Assembly: GCF_012676905.1 (NCBI RefSeq)
Contig: NZ_CP051428.1
Coordinates: 1,450,001-1,514,000 of the forward strand
Direction of reading: 5' to 3'
DNA: 64,000 bases
Source of the DNA: Paenibacillus albicereus
GTDB taxonomy: Bacteria > Bacillota > Bacilli > Paenibacillales > Paenibacillaceae
The position numbers and the translations under genes were made by a program. This document shows positions 51,945 to 60,863 of the stretch, in pieces; position 1 is the first letter of the stretch; every line of letters starts with the position of its first letter. Below the pieces are notes generated by a model, which did not search any database, was not told the DNA's origin, and was given only the letters and a program-made list of their open reading frames with translations.

Positions 51945-53069
51945 ATGGCCAGGCTTGAGATTGTCGTCGCGGCGGCAGAATCGGAATATATGCGAAGGCT
52001 GGCGGCTGGCGTGAGGGACTCGCCGTTCGGCAGCCGATGGAGATTGACGGCATGCACGACGGGGGATTCGCTGCGACAGTATTTAAAAGGAGGCTATGCG
52101 GTCCATCTGGTGCTGGCGCAGCCGTCGCTCCTGGAGCAGGCGGGAGAGCTGCCCGCCGGCATTCCGGCGGCGGCCTTCGTGCGGCGCCGCGGCGAAGGCG
52201 GCGGATTGCCCGAGCTGCTCCAGTATCAGCCGGTGCCGGAGCTGCTGGCCGGCATCGAGGCGCTGCTTGCCGGCAGCGGCGATAAGCGGCTCCGCGCAGG
52301 GGGAGAGGGGGCTGCCGTAGTCGCCGTATGCGACCCTGTCGGCGGAGCGGGCAAGTCGACGTGCTCGCTCTGGCTGGCCCGCCTGGCGGGAGAGCGCGGG
52401 CTTCGCGCGCTGTATCTCAACCTCGAGCGCTTCGATGCTTCCGGATTGCAGCTGCGAGAACCGGGCGAGGCTTCAGGAGAGGGGGTCGAAGCGCTGCTAT
52501 ATGCGCTCAAGGCGGACAAGCCGGATTTTCCGGCCCGGCTGACGAGCGTGCGCCGCTACAGCCGGCGGATGGGAACCGACTATATCGGCGAGGCTCCGAG
52601 TCCGGAAGAACGGCAGGCGATGACCGGCGACGATGCCGCTCGTCTGCTGGAGGCGCTGGCCGGCAGCGGCTTGTACGATCTGATCGTGGCGGATATGGAC
52701 AGCGTGCTGGACGATGCGGCGGCGGCCGTGCTGGAGCGTTGCGACGCCGTCGTCTGGCTCGCCGAGCCTTCGGCCGTCGCCAGGCGCAAGACTCGGCTGG
52801 CGTTCGAGGCCGCCAGGCTGACGCATCCTGCCGCGGCGGCGGCAGCGCGCAGCCGCATGCTCTTCGTCCGGAGCCGCGTCCGGCCTCACGCCGAGGAGGA
52901 TCGCGTTGCAGAATGCGCCGCGGACCGTTCTCTGCCGGCTTTTGCGGCGGAGCTCCCTTACGATCCCGGCATCGGCCGCATCGAATCGGCCGCTCCCGCC
53001 TATATCCAGGCAGCAGGGGATTTGCTGGACCGGCTCGGCTGTGGGACGAAGCGGAGCGTGGGCCTATGA
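51945..53069 (+). CDS. tadZ: TadZ/CpaE-like ParA/MinD-type ATPase
   Basis: A 374-residue protein. The N-terminal 115 residues resemble a degenerate receiver domain (LEIVVAAAESEYMRRLAAGV), the rest is a MinD-like ATPase. The Walker A region reads DPVGGAGKSTCSLWLARL, with Ala and Ser in place of the more common Val and Thr. The Walker A' Lys and the switch regions are weakly conserved, as is common for TadZ/CpaE. It localises Tad pilus assembly to a pole or site. GGGAGGGATCGG precedes the ATG. The stop overlaps the start of tadA (ATGA). Confidence 0.83.
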   Translation: MARLEIVVAAAESEYMRRLAAGVRDSPFGSRWRLTACTTGDSLRQYLKGGYAVHLVLAQPSLLEQAGELPAGIPAAAFVRRRGEGGGLPELLQYQPVPELLAGIEALLAGSGDKRLRAGGEGAAVVAVCDPVGGAGKSTCSLWLARLAGERGLRALYLNLERFDASGLQLREPGEASGEGVEALLYALKADKPDFPARLTSVRRYSRRMGTDYIGEAPSPEERQAMTGDDAARLLEALAGSGLYDLIVADMDSVLDDAAAAVLERCDAVVWLAEPSAVARRKTRLAFEAARLTHPAAAAAARSRMLFVRSRVRPHAEEDRVAECAADRSLPAFAAELPYDPGIGRIESAAPAYIQAAGDLLDRLGCGTKRSVGL

Positions 53070-54346
53070 GCGGACAGATGGCGGCAAGGCCGGACCGCGA
53101 TGGGACGGCACGCCTGAGAGAGCAGATACGGGCCGCGATCGATGCCGGCGGAGAGATCGGCGACGATGAGCTGATGCGGACGGTGGAGCAGGCAGTCGAC
53201 CGCTGGGAAGGCAGCGCCCGCCTCGTCTCGAGCGAACGGCTGCGGCTCGTGAGGCAGCTTTTCCATTCGTTTCGCGGACTCGATGTGCTGGAGCCGCTGC
53301 TCCAGGACGACTCCATTACGGAGATCATGATCAACGGGCATCGGCAGCTGTTCGCGGAGCGCGCAGGCCGCGTCGAGCCGCTTCGAGAACAATTCGAGAG
53401 CCGAGAGCGGCTGGAGGATCTCATCCAGGCGATCGTGGCGCAGGTCAACCGCGTCGTCAACGAATCCTCGCCGATCGTCGATGCCCGCCTCGCCGACGGC
53501 TCGCGGGTCCATATCGTCCTGCCGCCCGCATCTTTGTCGGGACCGGTCGTGACGATCCGCAAATTTCCGAAGCAGCCCTTGCTGATGGACGGGCTCATCG
53601 CCTGCGGCTGCCTGACGGACGAAGCGGCGGCCTTCCTGCAGAGGCTTGTGCGCGCAGGCTTCAATATCTTCGTCAGCGGGGGCACGGGCAGCGGCAAGAC
53701 GACCTTCCTCAACGCGCTGTCCCGCTCGATCCCCGAGGAGGAGCGGGTCGTGACGATCGAGGATTCCGCCGAGCTGCAGCTGCAGGCGCCGAACCTGGTC
53801 CGGCTGGAGACCCGCAACGCCAACACCGAGGGCAAAGGAGCGCTGCCGATGCGCCAGCTCATCCGAGCTTCGCTGAGGATGCGTCCCAACCGGATCATCG
53901 TCGGCGAGGTGCGGGGCGAGGAGGCGGCGGACATGCTGGCCGCGATGAATACCGGGCATGACGGCAGCATGAGCTCAGGCCACGCCAACAGCGCCAAGGA
54001 CATGCTCGGCCGGCTCGAGACGATGGTGCTTGCGGCGGCGGAGCTTCCCGTAGCCGCCATTCGTCAGCAGATCCTCTCGGCGGTCGATATCATCGTGCAT
54101 CTGTCGAGGATGCGCGATCATACGCGCAAGGTGCTGGAGATTTGCCAGCTGGCGGGCATCGAGGGAGGGGAAATCCGGCTGGAGCCGCTGTTTCGCTTCG
54201 AGCCGGGGCCCGACGGAGCGGCGCGGCTTCGGCGCACGGAGGCCGCTTTGCGCCGAAGCGACAAGTGGGAGCGCAGCGGAGGCGGCGCCCCCCGCTCCGC
54301 AGCGGGCGGCTCTTCCGGCAAGGAGGGTCTCGAAGATGGCGATTGA
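53066..54346 (+). CDS. tadA: TadA/CpaF pilus assembly ATPase
   Basis: A 426-residue type II/IV secretion ATPase. The N-terminal part (LLQDDSITEIMINGHRQLFA) is the CpaF-type domain, the Walker A is GGTGSGKTTFLNAL, the Asp box and Walker B region follow, and the signature GHDGSMSSGHANSAKDML is present. It powers extension and possibly retraction of Flp pili. The start overlaps tadZ and the stop overlaps tadB by 11 bases. A Gly/Ser-rich 35-residue C-tail is unusual. Confidence 0.93.
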   Translation: MSGQMAARPDRDGTARLREQIRAAIDAGGEIGDDELMRTVEQAVDRWEGSARLVSSERLRLVRQLFHSFRGLDVLEPLLQDDSITEIMINGHRQLFAERAGRVEPLREQFESRERLEDLIQAIVAQVNRVVNESSPIVDARLADGSRVHIVLPPASLSGPVVTIRKFPKQPLLMDGLIACGCLTDEAAAFLQRLVRAGFNIFVSGGTGSGKTTFLNALSRSIPEEERVVTIEDSAELQLQAPNLVRLETRNANTEGKGALPMRQLIRASLRMRPNRIIVGEVRGEEAADMLAAMNTGHDGSMSSGHANSAKDMLGRLETMVLAAAELPVAAIRQQILSAVDIIVHLSRMRDHTRKVLEICQLAGIEGGEIRLEPLFRFEPGPDGAARLRRTEAALRRSDKWERSGGGAPRSAAGGSSGKEGLEDGD

Positions 54347-55178
54347 ACGGGCGGCACGCGGGTTGGAGCGCGGGCTGGAGCGCCTCGGATGGCCGGCAGG
54401 CGGAGGGCGGAAGCAGCCGGCTTCCGCCGGAGCTGGAGCCGACTACAGCCGGTACGAGCTGAGCCGCCGCCAGTTCTGGGTGGCGTTCGCCGTTGGAGCC
54501 GCTCTCGTCTTTGCGGCGGCATACCTGTTCTATTTGAATGCTGCCGTCGCCCTGCTGGCTTCCCTGGTCGGCATCAAGGCGCCTTCGCTTTATCGGGAGC
54601 ATGCGCGAGCCAAGAGGCAGGACAGGCTTCGGATCCACTTCAAGGAGATGCTCTTCTCGCTCTCTTCCTCGCTTGCTGCCGGCCGTTCGGTCGAAAACGC
54701 CCTCTTCGCTTCGATCGGAGACCTCAGGCTGATTTATACGGGGGCTAGCACGGACTTGCTGCTGGAGCTCGAGCGCATCCGCCGCCGCTGCGCCAACGGG
54801 GAGACGCTGGAGTCGGGACTGCTCGACTTTGCCGTCCGCTCCGGCGTCGAGGAAATCATGCAGTTCTCGGACGTATTCACGACGTGCAAGCGCACGGGCG
54901 GCGATCTGGTGGAGATCGTGCGCCGCACCTCCCAGCTGATCGGCGAGCGGATCGAGGTCAACCAGGAAATTCAGGTGCTGATCGCCCAAAAGAAATTCGA
55001 GTCGAGAATCATGCTGGGCGTGCCGTTCGCTTTTCTCGGCTTCCTTCATGTCGCCGCGCCGGACTACATGGCGCCGCTTTATGCCGGCGCAGCGGGATAT
55101 GGGCTGCTTACCGCCGCGCTGCTGCTGTTCGCCGCCTGCGGCTGGCTGATGCTTAAAATCATGGACATTCGGCTGTGA
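54336..55178 (+). CDS. tadB: TadB-like inner-membrane assembly protein
   Basis: A 280-residue membrane protein with hydrophobic segments at about 45-85 and 235-270 and a GspF/TadB cytoplasmic helical domain (LFSLSSSLAAGRSVENALFA, then FTTCKRTGGDLVEIVRRTSQ). Platform protein of the Tad machine. It overlaps tadA and is followed 13 bases later by tadC. Confidence 0.9.
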   Translation: MAIERAARGLERGLERLGWPAGGGRKQPASAGAGADYSRYELSRRQFWVAFAVGAALVFAAAYLFYLNAAVALLASLVGIKAPSLYREHARAKRQDRLRIHFKEMLFSLSSSLAAGRSVENALFASIGDLRLIYTGASTDLLLELERIRRRCANGETLESGLLDFAVRSGVEEIMQFSDVFTTCKRTGGDLVEIVRRTSQLIGERIEVNQEIQVLIAQKKFESRIMLGVPFAFLGFLHVAAPDYMAPLYAGAAGYGLLTAALLLFAACGWLMLKIMDIRL

Positions 55179-55191
55179 GGAGGTGGAGCGG

Positions 55192-56082
55192 ATGGGATAT
55201 GGATGGGGGTTCCTCGTCATGGCGATGGCCTGGATCGCGATGGCGACGGTCACGCTCGGCTGGCGCAGAGGTTGGAGCGAAGCTTGGTCCGGCGTCAGGA
55301 CGAGGGACCGAGACCGGATCGGCCGTTTGCTCGGCGGCGAAGCGTTGCTGCGGCTAGCCGCCCGCAGCGGCATGCCGCAGGCGGTCGAAGACAGGCTTGC
55401 GGCGCTTCATGCGCTGCTCGTCCCGCTTCAAGGAGAGCGTTGGACGACGTCGGATACGAGGCGGCTGGCCGCATCGGCCGTTGCCGGAGGCTATGCGGCG
55501 GCAGCGGGAGGATGGCTCGTCGCCGCGGCGGCGGGCGAGCCGCTCATCGCCTGGCTCGGCCTCTTCGCCGGCTTGCTGCTGCCGGCGGGTAAGCTCCGCG
55601 ACATCAAGGTCAAGGCGCAGCGCCGCAAGCAGGAGCTGCTGCTCGGGCTGCCTGATCTGCTGGGCAAGCTGACGCTGCTCGTCGGTGCGGGAGAAACGGT
55701 GCAGAGAGCGCTTGCGCGCTGCGCCGAGCGGCCGCTGCGGGGCGGGGCGGATGATCCGCTGCATGCGGAGCTGGCGAGGACGGTCCAGCTGCTGGCGAGC
55801 GGCCACCCGTTCAGCGCCGCGCTCGAATCGTTCAGCCGCCGCTGCGCCGTGCAGGAGGCTTCCGTATTCGCGACCGTGCTGCTGTTGAATTACCGCCGGG
55901 GAGGCGACCAGCTGTCCCTCGCGCTGAAAGAGATTTCCATTCCCCTCTGGGACAAGCGCCGCAGCGCGGCCCGAGCCCGAGGCGAGGAGGCCTCTTCCCG
56001 GCTCGTATTCCCGCTTGTCGGCATCTTTTTCATCCTGATGATAGTCGTCGGAGCGCCGGCCGTCCTGATGATGGGCGGTTAG
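55192..56082 (+). CDS. tadC: TadC-like inner-membrane assembly protein
   Basis: A 296-residue protein with a GspF-type domain (LLGLPDLLGKLTLLVGAGET ... ATVLLLNYRRGGDQLSLALK) and TM segments near both ends (GYGWGFLVMAMAWIAMATV, PLVGIFFILMIVVGAPAVLM). Partner of TadB. GAGGAGG 8 bases upstream of ATG 55192. Confidence 0.9.
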   Translation: MGYGWGFLVMAMAWIAMATVTLGWRRGWSEAWSGVRTRDRDRIGRLLGGEALLRLAARSGMPQAVEDRLAALHALLVPLQGERWTTSDTRRLAASAVAGGYAAAAGGWLVAAAAGEPLIAWLGLFAGLLLPAGKLRDIKVKAQRRKQELLLGLPDLLGKLTLLVGAGETVQRALARCAERPLRGGADDPLHAELARTVQLLASGHPFSAALESFSRRCAVQEASVFATVLLLNYRRGGDQLSLALKEISIPLWDKRRSAARARGEEASSRLVFPLVGIFFILMIVVGAPAVLMMGG

Positions 56083-56115
56083 AAAGTCAATCATTCACTT
56101 ACGGAGGAATCGACA

Positions 56116-56328
56116 ATGAAACGAAACGTATGGCTGAATCGGAAAGTCCGCTTGAACGAGGCGCTGAAGCGCTTTGCCCGTTCCGAAGAAGGACTGGGCA
56201 CGCTGGAGATCATCCTGATTATCGCGGTCGTCATCATCATCGCCCTCATCTTCAAGGAATGGATCATCGACCTCATCAACAATCTCATGGGCAAAGCCGA
56301 TGACCAGGCGAACAAGATTTTCGAATGA
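56116..56328 (+). CDS. Flp1-like pilin
   Basis: A 70-residue prepilin-like protein. A basic leader (RKVRLNEALKRFARSEEG) is followed by LGTLEIILIIAVVIIIALIF, a type IV pilin-like hydrophobic helix. The cleavage would fall after EEG with a Glu at mature position 5 (LGTLE), as in Flp pilins of PF16982. It is the likely major structural subunit of the pilus, processed by the peptidase at 60304. ACGGAGGAATCGACA precedes the ATG. Confidence 0.88.
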   Translation: MKRNVWLNRKVRLNEALKRFARSEEGLGTLEIILIIAVVIIIALIFKEWIIDLINNLMGKADDQANKIFE

Positions 56329-56338
56329 TGAAAAGCCG

Positions 56339-56983
56339 ATGCTGCTGAAGCGGCTCGCAGCCGGGGCGGAGGGCAGCCTCGCGCTGGAGGCAGCCTCGGT
56401 TTTCCCGCTGCTGCTTGCCGTGACGTTCGCTTGGATGATCGCCGCGCTGTTCATCTTCCAAGGAAGCGTGCTGCAAAGCGGGGCGGCCCGTGCTGCCGAA
56501 GCGGCTTCCCTGCACTGGGACAACAGCAAGCGGGAGGAATCCGGCCTGCCTCCTGCCGGGCAGGACGACGGCTTGTACGGGCGGCTGTCTCAGGACAGCC
56601 TGCTCCAAGGCCTGTTCGGACTTGCCGCCGGAGAGACTACCGCGAGCATCGCTTTGCCGGCGGCGCCATCTTCGAATGGTTCGCTCGCTGCGACGAAGCT
56701 GAGCAAGGCGGCCGCTCGGCTGTCTCCGGAGCTGCGCGGGGAGTTCGCCTACCGGAGAGAGGGGCTGGAGCGGCGCACGGAAGCCCGATTGCGCTTGCCG
56801 GTCGCGGCGGCGGAAGGACTGGCGCCGGCCGTTCGGGCATCGGCCGTCGTTACCGATCCGGTCGAATTCATCCGCAGTGTGGATCTGGTGCGCTATTATA
56901 CCGCAAAATTCCGCTCCTCCCGTGACGTGCAGCCATCCTCGGCGGGAAAGGCGCTGACCGAATATGCTTCGGGCCGTCCTTAA
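56339..56983 (+). CDS. TadE/TadF-like pseudopilin
   Basis: A 214-residue protein with a TadE-type N-terminus (AAGAEGSLALEAASVFPLLL) and a hydrophobic helix, then an exported Gln/Ala-rich domain. The ATG at 56339 is preferred since the upstream frame from 56300 overlaps flp and lacks a site. It ends by overlapping the next gene by 20 bases. Minor pilin of the Tad apparatus. Confidence 0.78.
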   Translation: MLLKRLAAGAEGSLALEAASVFPLLLAVTFAWMIAALFIFQGSVLQSGAARAAEAASLHWDNSKREESGLPPAGQDDGLYGRLSQDSLLQGLFGLAAGETTASIALPAAPSSNGSLAATKLSKAAARLSPELRGEFAYRREGLERRTEARLRLPVAAAEGLAPAVRASAVVTDPVEFIRSVDLVRYYTAKFRSSRDVQPSSAGKALTEYASGRP

Positions 56984-59336
56984 GAGAGGCGCGGCAGCCT
57001 TCGGGCGTCGAGGCGGAGAATGCTCCGGCTGCAGTCTCCAGCCCTGCCGCCCGGATGAGCGGACGGGCGGTTCGGGCTTCCGTTCGACGCATGGCGCGGT
57101 CACGATCTGGACCTGCATGACCGTCTCGGCAGTCCTGCTGCTGATGGCGCTTCTTATCGACTATTCCCGGATCGCGGCCTTTCAGTACAAGCTCGACAGC
57201 CTGGCCGGGTCGTCGGTGCGCTCGGTGCTGGCCGCCTATGACGAGCCGCTGTACGAGCGGTACGGCCTCTTCGGGCGAGGAGGAACCGATGCCGCGCAGC
57301 TGGCAGCAGAGGCGCTTGACGCCTCGAGGGGACGGGACGGGCTGTCGGATCGGACGGCGAACGCGGATGACGCGTCGATGCGGCGGGTCGATCTGCTTCA
57401 GCTCCGTCTCGGCGAGCCGTCGGCCCAGCCGGCGCTCATGCTCGGCGAGTGGCCTGTGCTGCGCCGCCAGATCGAGCAGGAGATGAAGATCAAAGGACCG
57501 ATCGATATGACGCTGGAGCTGTTCGACAAGCTTCGGCCGTTGGAGGGCTCGATGCAGCAGGCTAAGCAAGAGATCGACATGCTCCAGCAGTCGGAGAAAA
57601 TCTTCGACAAGCGCCAGCGCGCGTTGACCGAGATGCTGGAGCTTGGCGAAGCCGCCGCCGCCGTCGCAAGCGAAACGGGCAGCGACGGGCTGGTCCCGCT
57701 GCCCGGTCTAGGCCAGGCGGACACGTTCAAGGCGGCGGCGGACGGCTACGGCCCTTACTTGGCGTGGCTGGCTGCCGATGAAGCCGCTCAAGCCGCCTAT
57801 CAAGCCGCGCTCCTGGCAGCGCCCACAGGCGCTGAAGGCCTGCCGGGTTCCCCGATTCCGAGTCCGCCCATGCTGAATACCGCATCGATACAAGATTATG
57901 AAGCCGCCGCCGGCGAAGCGGCGAGCCGTTTGCTCGAGCTTGCTCCCGCAGCGGACCAGCATGATCGTCTCATCGGCCAGGCGCTGCAGCAGCTGGAGCT
58001 CGCCCTGCAAGCGGAGAAGGAGCTGGAGCGCCTGGCCGCTTCAGCGCCAGCCGCAGCGGCGCCTCCTGCGGGATCGGCTGCGCCGGCGGGAGGCGCAGCC
58101 GACTTGTCGGGACTGCTTCTCGGTCGGAGCTGGTTCGACCAGACAAAATCGGAGCTCCAGAGGCAAGGATCGCGCTTGCGCGCGTTCGCGGCTGAAGCAT
58201 CGGTCGCAGGCAGACGTCTGGAGCAGGCTTTGACGCAGCGGTCCCTGGAATTTGTGCCGCTGCTCTTGGCCGATGCCGCCTTGCTCGCCGACAAGCTGAA
58301 GCCTTACTGGCAAGCTTATGTTTCACCCGGCCAGGAGCTGCAGGAACGGAAAGAAATGCTGAAGGCTTCGGACAACAGCAAGGGGCTGCGGGAAGCCGAG
58401 AAGAAAAAGGCGGACAGCCTCTGGAAACAGGCGAAAGAGATGCTCGATGGGTTCGAGCGGTTGAAGGCCGCGCAAGCCGAGCTGGAGGAATTCGGCAAGG
58501 TGGAGCAGTTGAGCGCAGCGAATCGTGCCTTCAACGAATCGCTTGGACAGCGGGCGGACAGTGGCGGCGGACAAGCAGAGACGGACGGCCCCGCGGACGT
58601 AGTCGACACGGCGGACGAGGCGATCGCCGATGCCCAGAACACGGGCAGCGGCGTGCTGGCCGGATTGGAATCGCTGCTGGCGGCAGGCGGCGAGCGCTTG
58701 CTGATGGCGGAATATGGCGCCCGCCGGTTTTCTTCCATGGACCCGAGAAGGCTGCAGACGCTGCTCGTCGGAGGGAGTTCGCAGGAGGCTCCGACGGAGC
58801 TTGCCTCGCTGAGCCAGCAGGAGCTGGAGTACATTTTATACGGATATGCCAACCCCGGGGCTAATCTCGCTGCCGCATACGGCGAACTGTTCGCTTTGCG
58901 GCTGGCGATCCGCACGATGGAAGGTCTGATCGCCAGCCGTGCCGCCGGCCATCCGCTGCTTGTGCTGGCCATGGCAGGCGTCTACGGCTTGCAGCATGCG
59001 CTGGGCGATATGCGCGAGCTTGGGGCGACGGGGACATCGGAGCTCTCCAAATATGCTCCGGTGCGGCTCGGGTATTTGGATTACATGCGTCTGTTCATGC
59101 TGGCGCACGGTACGGGAGACAAACCGCTCAGCCGCATGGCGGGGATCATCGAGCATCGGACGGGGGCAAGGCTCGACCAGGTGCCGACAGGAATGTCGGT
59201 CGCGCTGTCCGGCTCGATTCCGCTCTGGTTCCTGCCCGGCTTGGCGCGTCTTGCCGGACATGCAGGCTTGCTGGACGGACAAGTGACAGGAGGCAGGTAT
59301 GAAGCGACATCGATTGCCGGCTGGTCCTACGGATAG
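56964..59336 (+). CDS. large TadG-like membrane-anchored protein
   Basis: A 790-residue protein: one N-terminal TM helix (WTCMTVSAVLLLMALLIDYS) preceded by GSGFRSTHGAVTI, a TadG-like start, and then a very long extracytoplasmic, helix-rich and Ala/Leu-rich region with coiled coils. It includes two Pro/Ala-rich linkers (APAAAAPPAGSAAPAGGAAD). TadG proteins are usually 400-600 residues with a VWA domain; no MIDAS motif (DxSxS) is seen, so this is an unusual version, perhaps a surface-exposed adhesin or scaffold. The overlap with flanking genes (20 bases and 38 bases) indicates coupling. Confidence 0.7.
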   Translation: MLRAVLKRGAAAFGRRGGECSGCSLQPCRPDERTGGSGFRSTHGAVTIWTCMTVSAVLLLMALLIDYSRIAAFQYKLDSLAGSSVRSVLAAYDEPLYERYGLFGRGGTDAAQLAAEALDASRGRDGLSDRTANADDASMRRVDLLQLRLGEPSAQPALMLGEWPVLRRQIEQEMKIKGPIDMTLELFDKLRPLEGSMQQAKQEIDMLQQSEKIFDKRQRALTEMLELGEAAAAVASETGSDGLVPLPGLGQADTFKAAADGYGPYLAWLAADEAAQAAYQAALLAAPTGAEGLPGSPIPSPPMLNTASIQDYEAAAGEAASRLLELAPAADQHDRLIGQALQQLELALQAEKELERLAASAPAAAAPPAGSAAPAGGAADLSGLLLGRSWFDQTKSELQRQGSRLRAFAAEASVAGRRLEQALTQRSLEFVPLLLADAALLADKLKPYWQAYVSPGQELQERKEMLKASDNSKGLREAEKKKADSLWKQAKEMLDGFERLKAAQAELEEFGKVEQLSAANRAFNESLGQRADSGGGQAETDGPADVVDTADEAIADAQNTGSGVLAGLESLLAAGGERLLMAEYGARRFSSMDPRRLQTLLVGGSSQEAPTELASLSQQELEYILYGYANPGANLAAAYGELFALRLAIRTMEGLIASRAAGHPLLVLAMAGVYGLQHALGDMRELGATGTSELSKYAPVRLGYLDYMRLFMLAHGTGDKPLSRMAGIIEHRTGARLDQVPTGMSVALSGSIPLWFLPGLARLAGHAGLLDGQVTGGRYEATSIAGWSYG

Positions 59337-60267
59337 CTCGGCCATGAAGCTGCTTCGCGGCCGCGAAGGCTCGATCGTGCTGGAAGCGGCGCTTGTCGTG
59401 CCGGTCTTCCTGCTATTGCTCGTGCTGCTCTCCGTGTTCCTGCAGCTGTCTGCGGCCGAAACGGCGCTGCAGAGAGCCGCCGACGCCTCGGCCAGACAGA
59501 TCGCCGCTCATATGCGCCCGGCGCTGCTGCTGCAGCAAGAGGCGGCAGCGGCGATCGGGGCAGCCAACCCGAGCGGCTTGGACGCGGCTTTGCCAGGATG
59601 GAGGGAAGCGGCCGCAGCGGCGGCTGGGCGACTGCCGGAGCCGGCCGGTCCGCTCGCCGAATCGGTGTTGCGCGGCGAATGGAAGCCTGCGCTGCAGGCA
59701 GCCGCCGACACCGCGGCAAAAAAGGCGCTCGAGCCGCTGCTTCTCCGCGAGGCGGAGGCGGCGGGGCTGGAAAAGGAGCATGTTCGGCTCACGGCTGTCC
59801 GCTTGCCCGACCTCGACACCCGGGAGCAGGGATTCCTGCTGCTGGAGGCCGAGTATTCGTTTCCGATCCGAGTGCCGTTCACGAACGAACGCATCGTGCT
59901 GCGGCGGTGGGCCAAGGAACGTGCTTGGATCCCGGATGCGGCTGCGGCGACGGGCCGGGAACAAGCCGAGCCGGGAGAAGGCTCGGTACGGATTGCAAGC
60001 TTGACGCCGGTGCCGGCCCGTCCCGGAAAAAAGGCGACGTTGACCGCTGTCGCTGCTCCCGGTGTTCAGGTGACGCTTGAAGTCCGCTACAAGAGCGGCA
60101 GCAGCGTATCCCGACATGTCGGGACGAAAACGGCCGACTCGTTGGGCCGAGTCGATTGGACCTGGCTCGTCTCGGGCAATACGACGCCGGGAGTCTGGGA
60201 AGTGATCGTCACCTCATCGGACGGCGGAAGCGCGACGATGCCTTTCCATGTCAAGAAGAAGCCGTAG
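59299..60267 (+). CDS. TadE-like pseudopilin with Ig-like C-terminal domain
   Basis: A 322-residue protein with a TadE N-terminus (REGSIVLEAALVVPVFLLLL) and a C-terminal Ig/Fn3-like module (about residues 235-322: SLTPVPARPGKKATLTAVAA ... WEVIVTSSDGGSATMPFHVK). The first 45 residues of this frame overlap the preceding gene by 38 bases; CAGGAGG precedes the ATG at 59299. The exported Ig-like domain could be a tip adhesin module. Confidence 0.8.
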   Translation: MKRHRLPAGPTDSSAMKLLRGREGSIVLEAALVVPVFLLLLVLLSVFLQLSAAETALQRAADASARQIAAHMRPALLLQQEAAAAIGAANPSGLDAALPGWREAAAAAAGRLPEPAGPLAESVLRGEWKPALQAAADTAAKKALEPLLLREAEAAGLEKEHVRLTAVRLPDLDTREQGFLLLEAEYSFPIRVPFTNERIVLRRWAKERAWIPDAAAATGREQAEPGEGSVRIASLTPVPARPGKKATLTAVAAPGVQVTLEVRYKSGSSVSRHVGTKTADSLGRVDWTWLVSGNTTPGVWEVIVTSSDGGSATMPFHVKKKP

Positions 60268-60303
60268 AGAAATCGACATTCATTCAAGAAAGGAGGCTCG
60301 GCG

Positions 60304-60792
60304 ATGCCGATTTGGATAGGAGCTGCGACCGCTCTGCTGCTCGCCCTCGCTTTTTGGAGCGACGTCCGTACGATGCGGATTCCCAATGCGCTTACCGGAG
60401 GCTTTTTCGCCGCTGGACTCGGGGCGCACGGAGCCGTGGATGGCATATCAGGGATGGGCCAATCCGCTCTCGGGGCGGCAGCCGGCTTCATCCCGCTCGC
60501 GCTGCTTTACCTGCTGCGGGGCATCGGGGCCGGAGACGTCAAGCTGTTCGCGGCGATCGGGGCCTGGACGGGAGCGGCCGCAGTGCTCGAGCTGCTTCTC
60601 TACTCCATGCTTGCCGGCGGAATCGGCGGAGCCGTCTATCTGTTGTTCAGCCGTGCCCGCCGATTCAAGCGCGGATGCAGCAAGGGAGGAGCGCCGCAGG
60701 AATCCGATGCGGCGGAGCGGCCTGCGGTCCGCTTCCCGTTCATGCTGGCTGTCGTGCCGGGCGCGCTGGCGATGCTGCTGTTAGGAGGCTGA
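60304..60792 (+). CDS. A24 prepilin peptidase (TadV/CpaA-like)
   Basis: A 162-residue membrane aspartic protease with six hydrophobic segments. The two catalytic Asp are in FWSDVRTMRIPNAL and GIGAGDVKLFAAIG (GxGD). It cleaves prepilin leader peptides such as that of the Flp1-like pilin at 56116. AAGGAGG precedes the ATG. It lacks the N-methylase domain, as expected for TadV. Confidence 0.93.
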   Translation: MPIWIGAATALLLALAFWSDVRTMRIPNALTGGFFAAGLGAHGAVDGISGMGQSALGAAAGFIPLALLYLLRGIGAGDVKLFAAIGAWTGAAAVLELLLYSMLAGGIGGAVYLLFSRARRFKRGCSKGGAPQESDAAERPAVRFPFMLAVVPGALAMLLLGG

Positions 60793-60863
60793 GTCTGGCT
60801 GTCGTCGGCTTGATGGCCGCCGCAGGAGCAAGGAACGCCAACGAAGCGAAAGGAGGACGCGGG

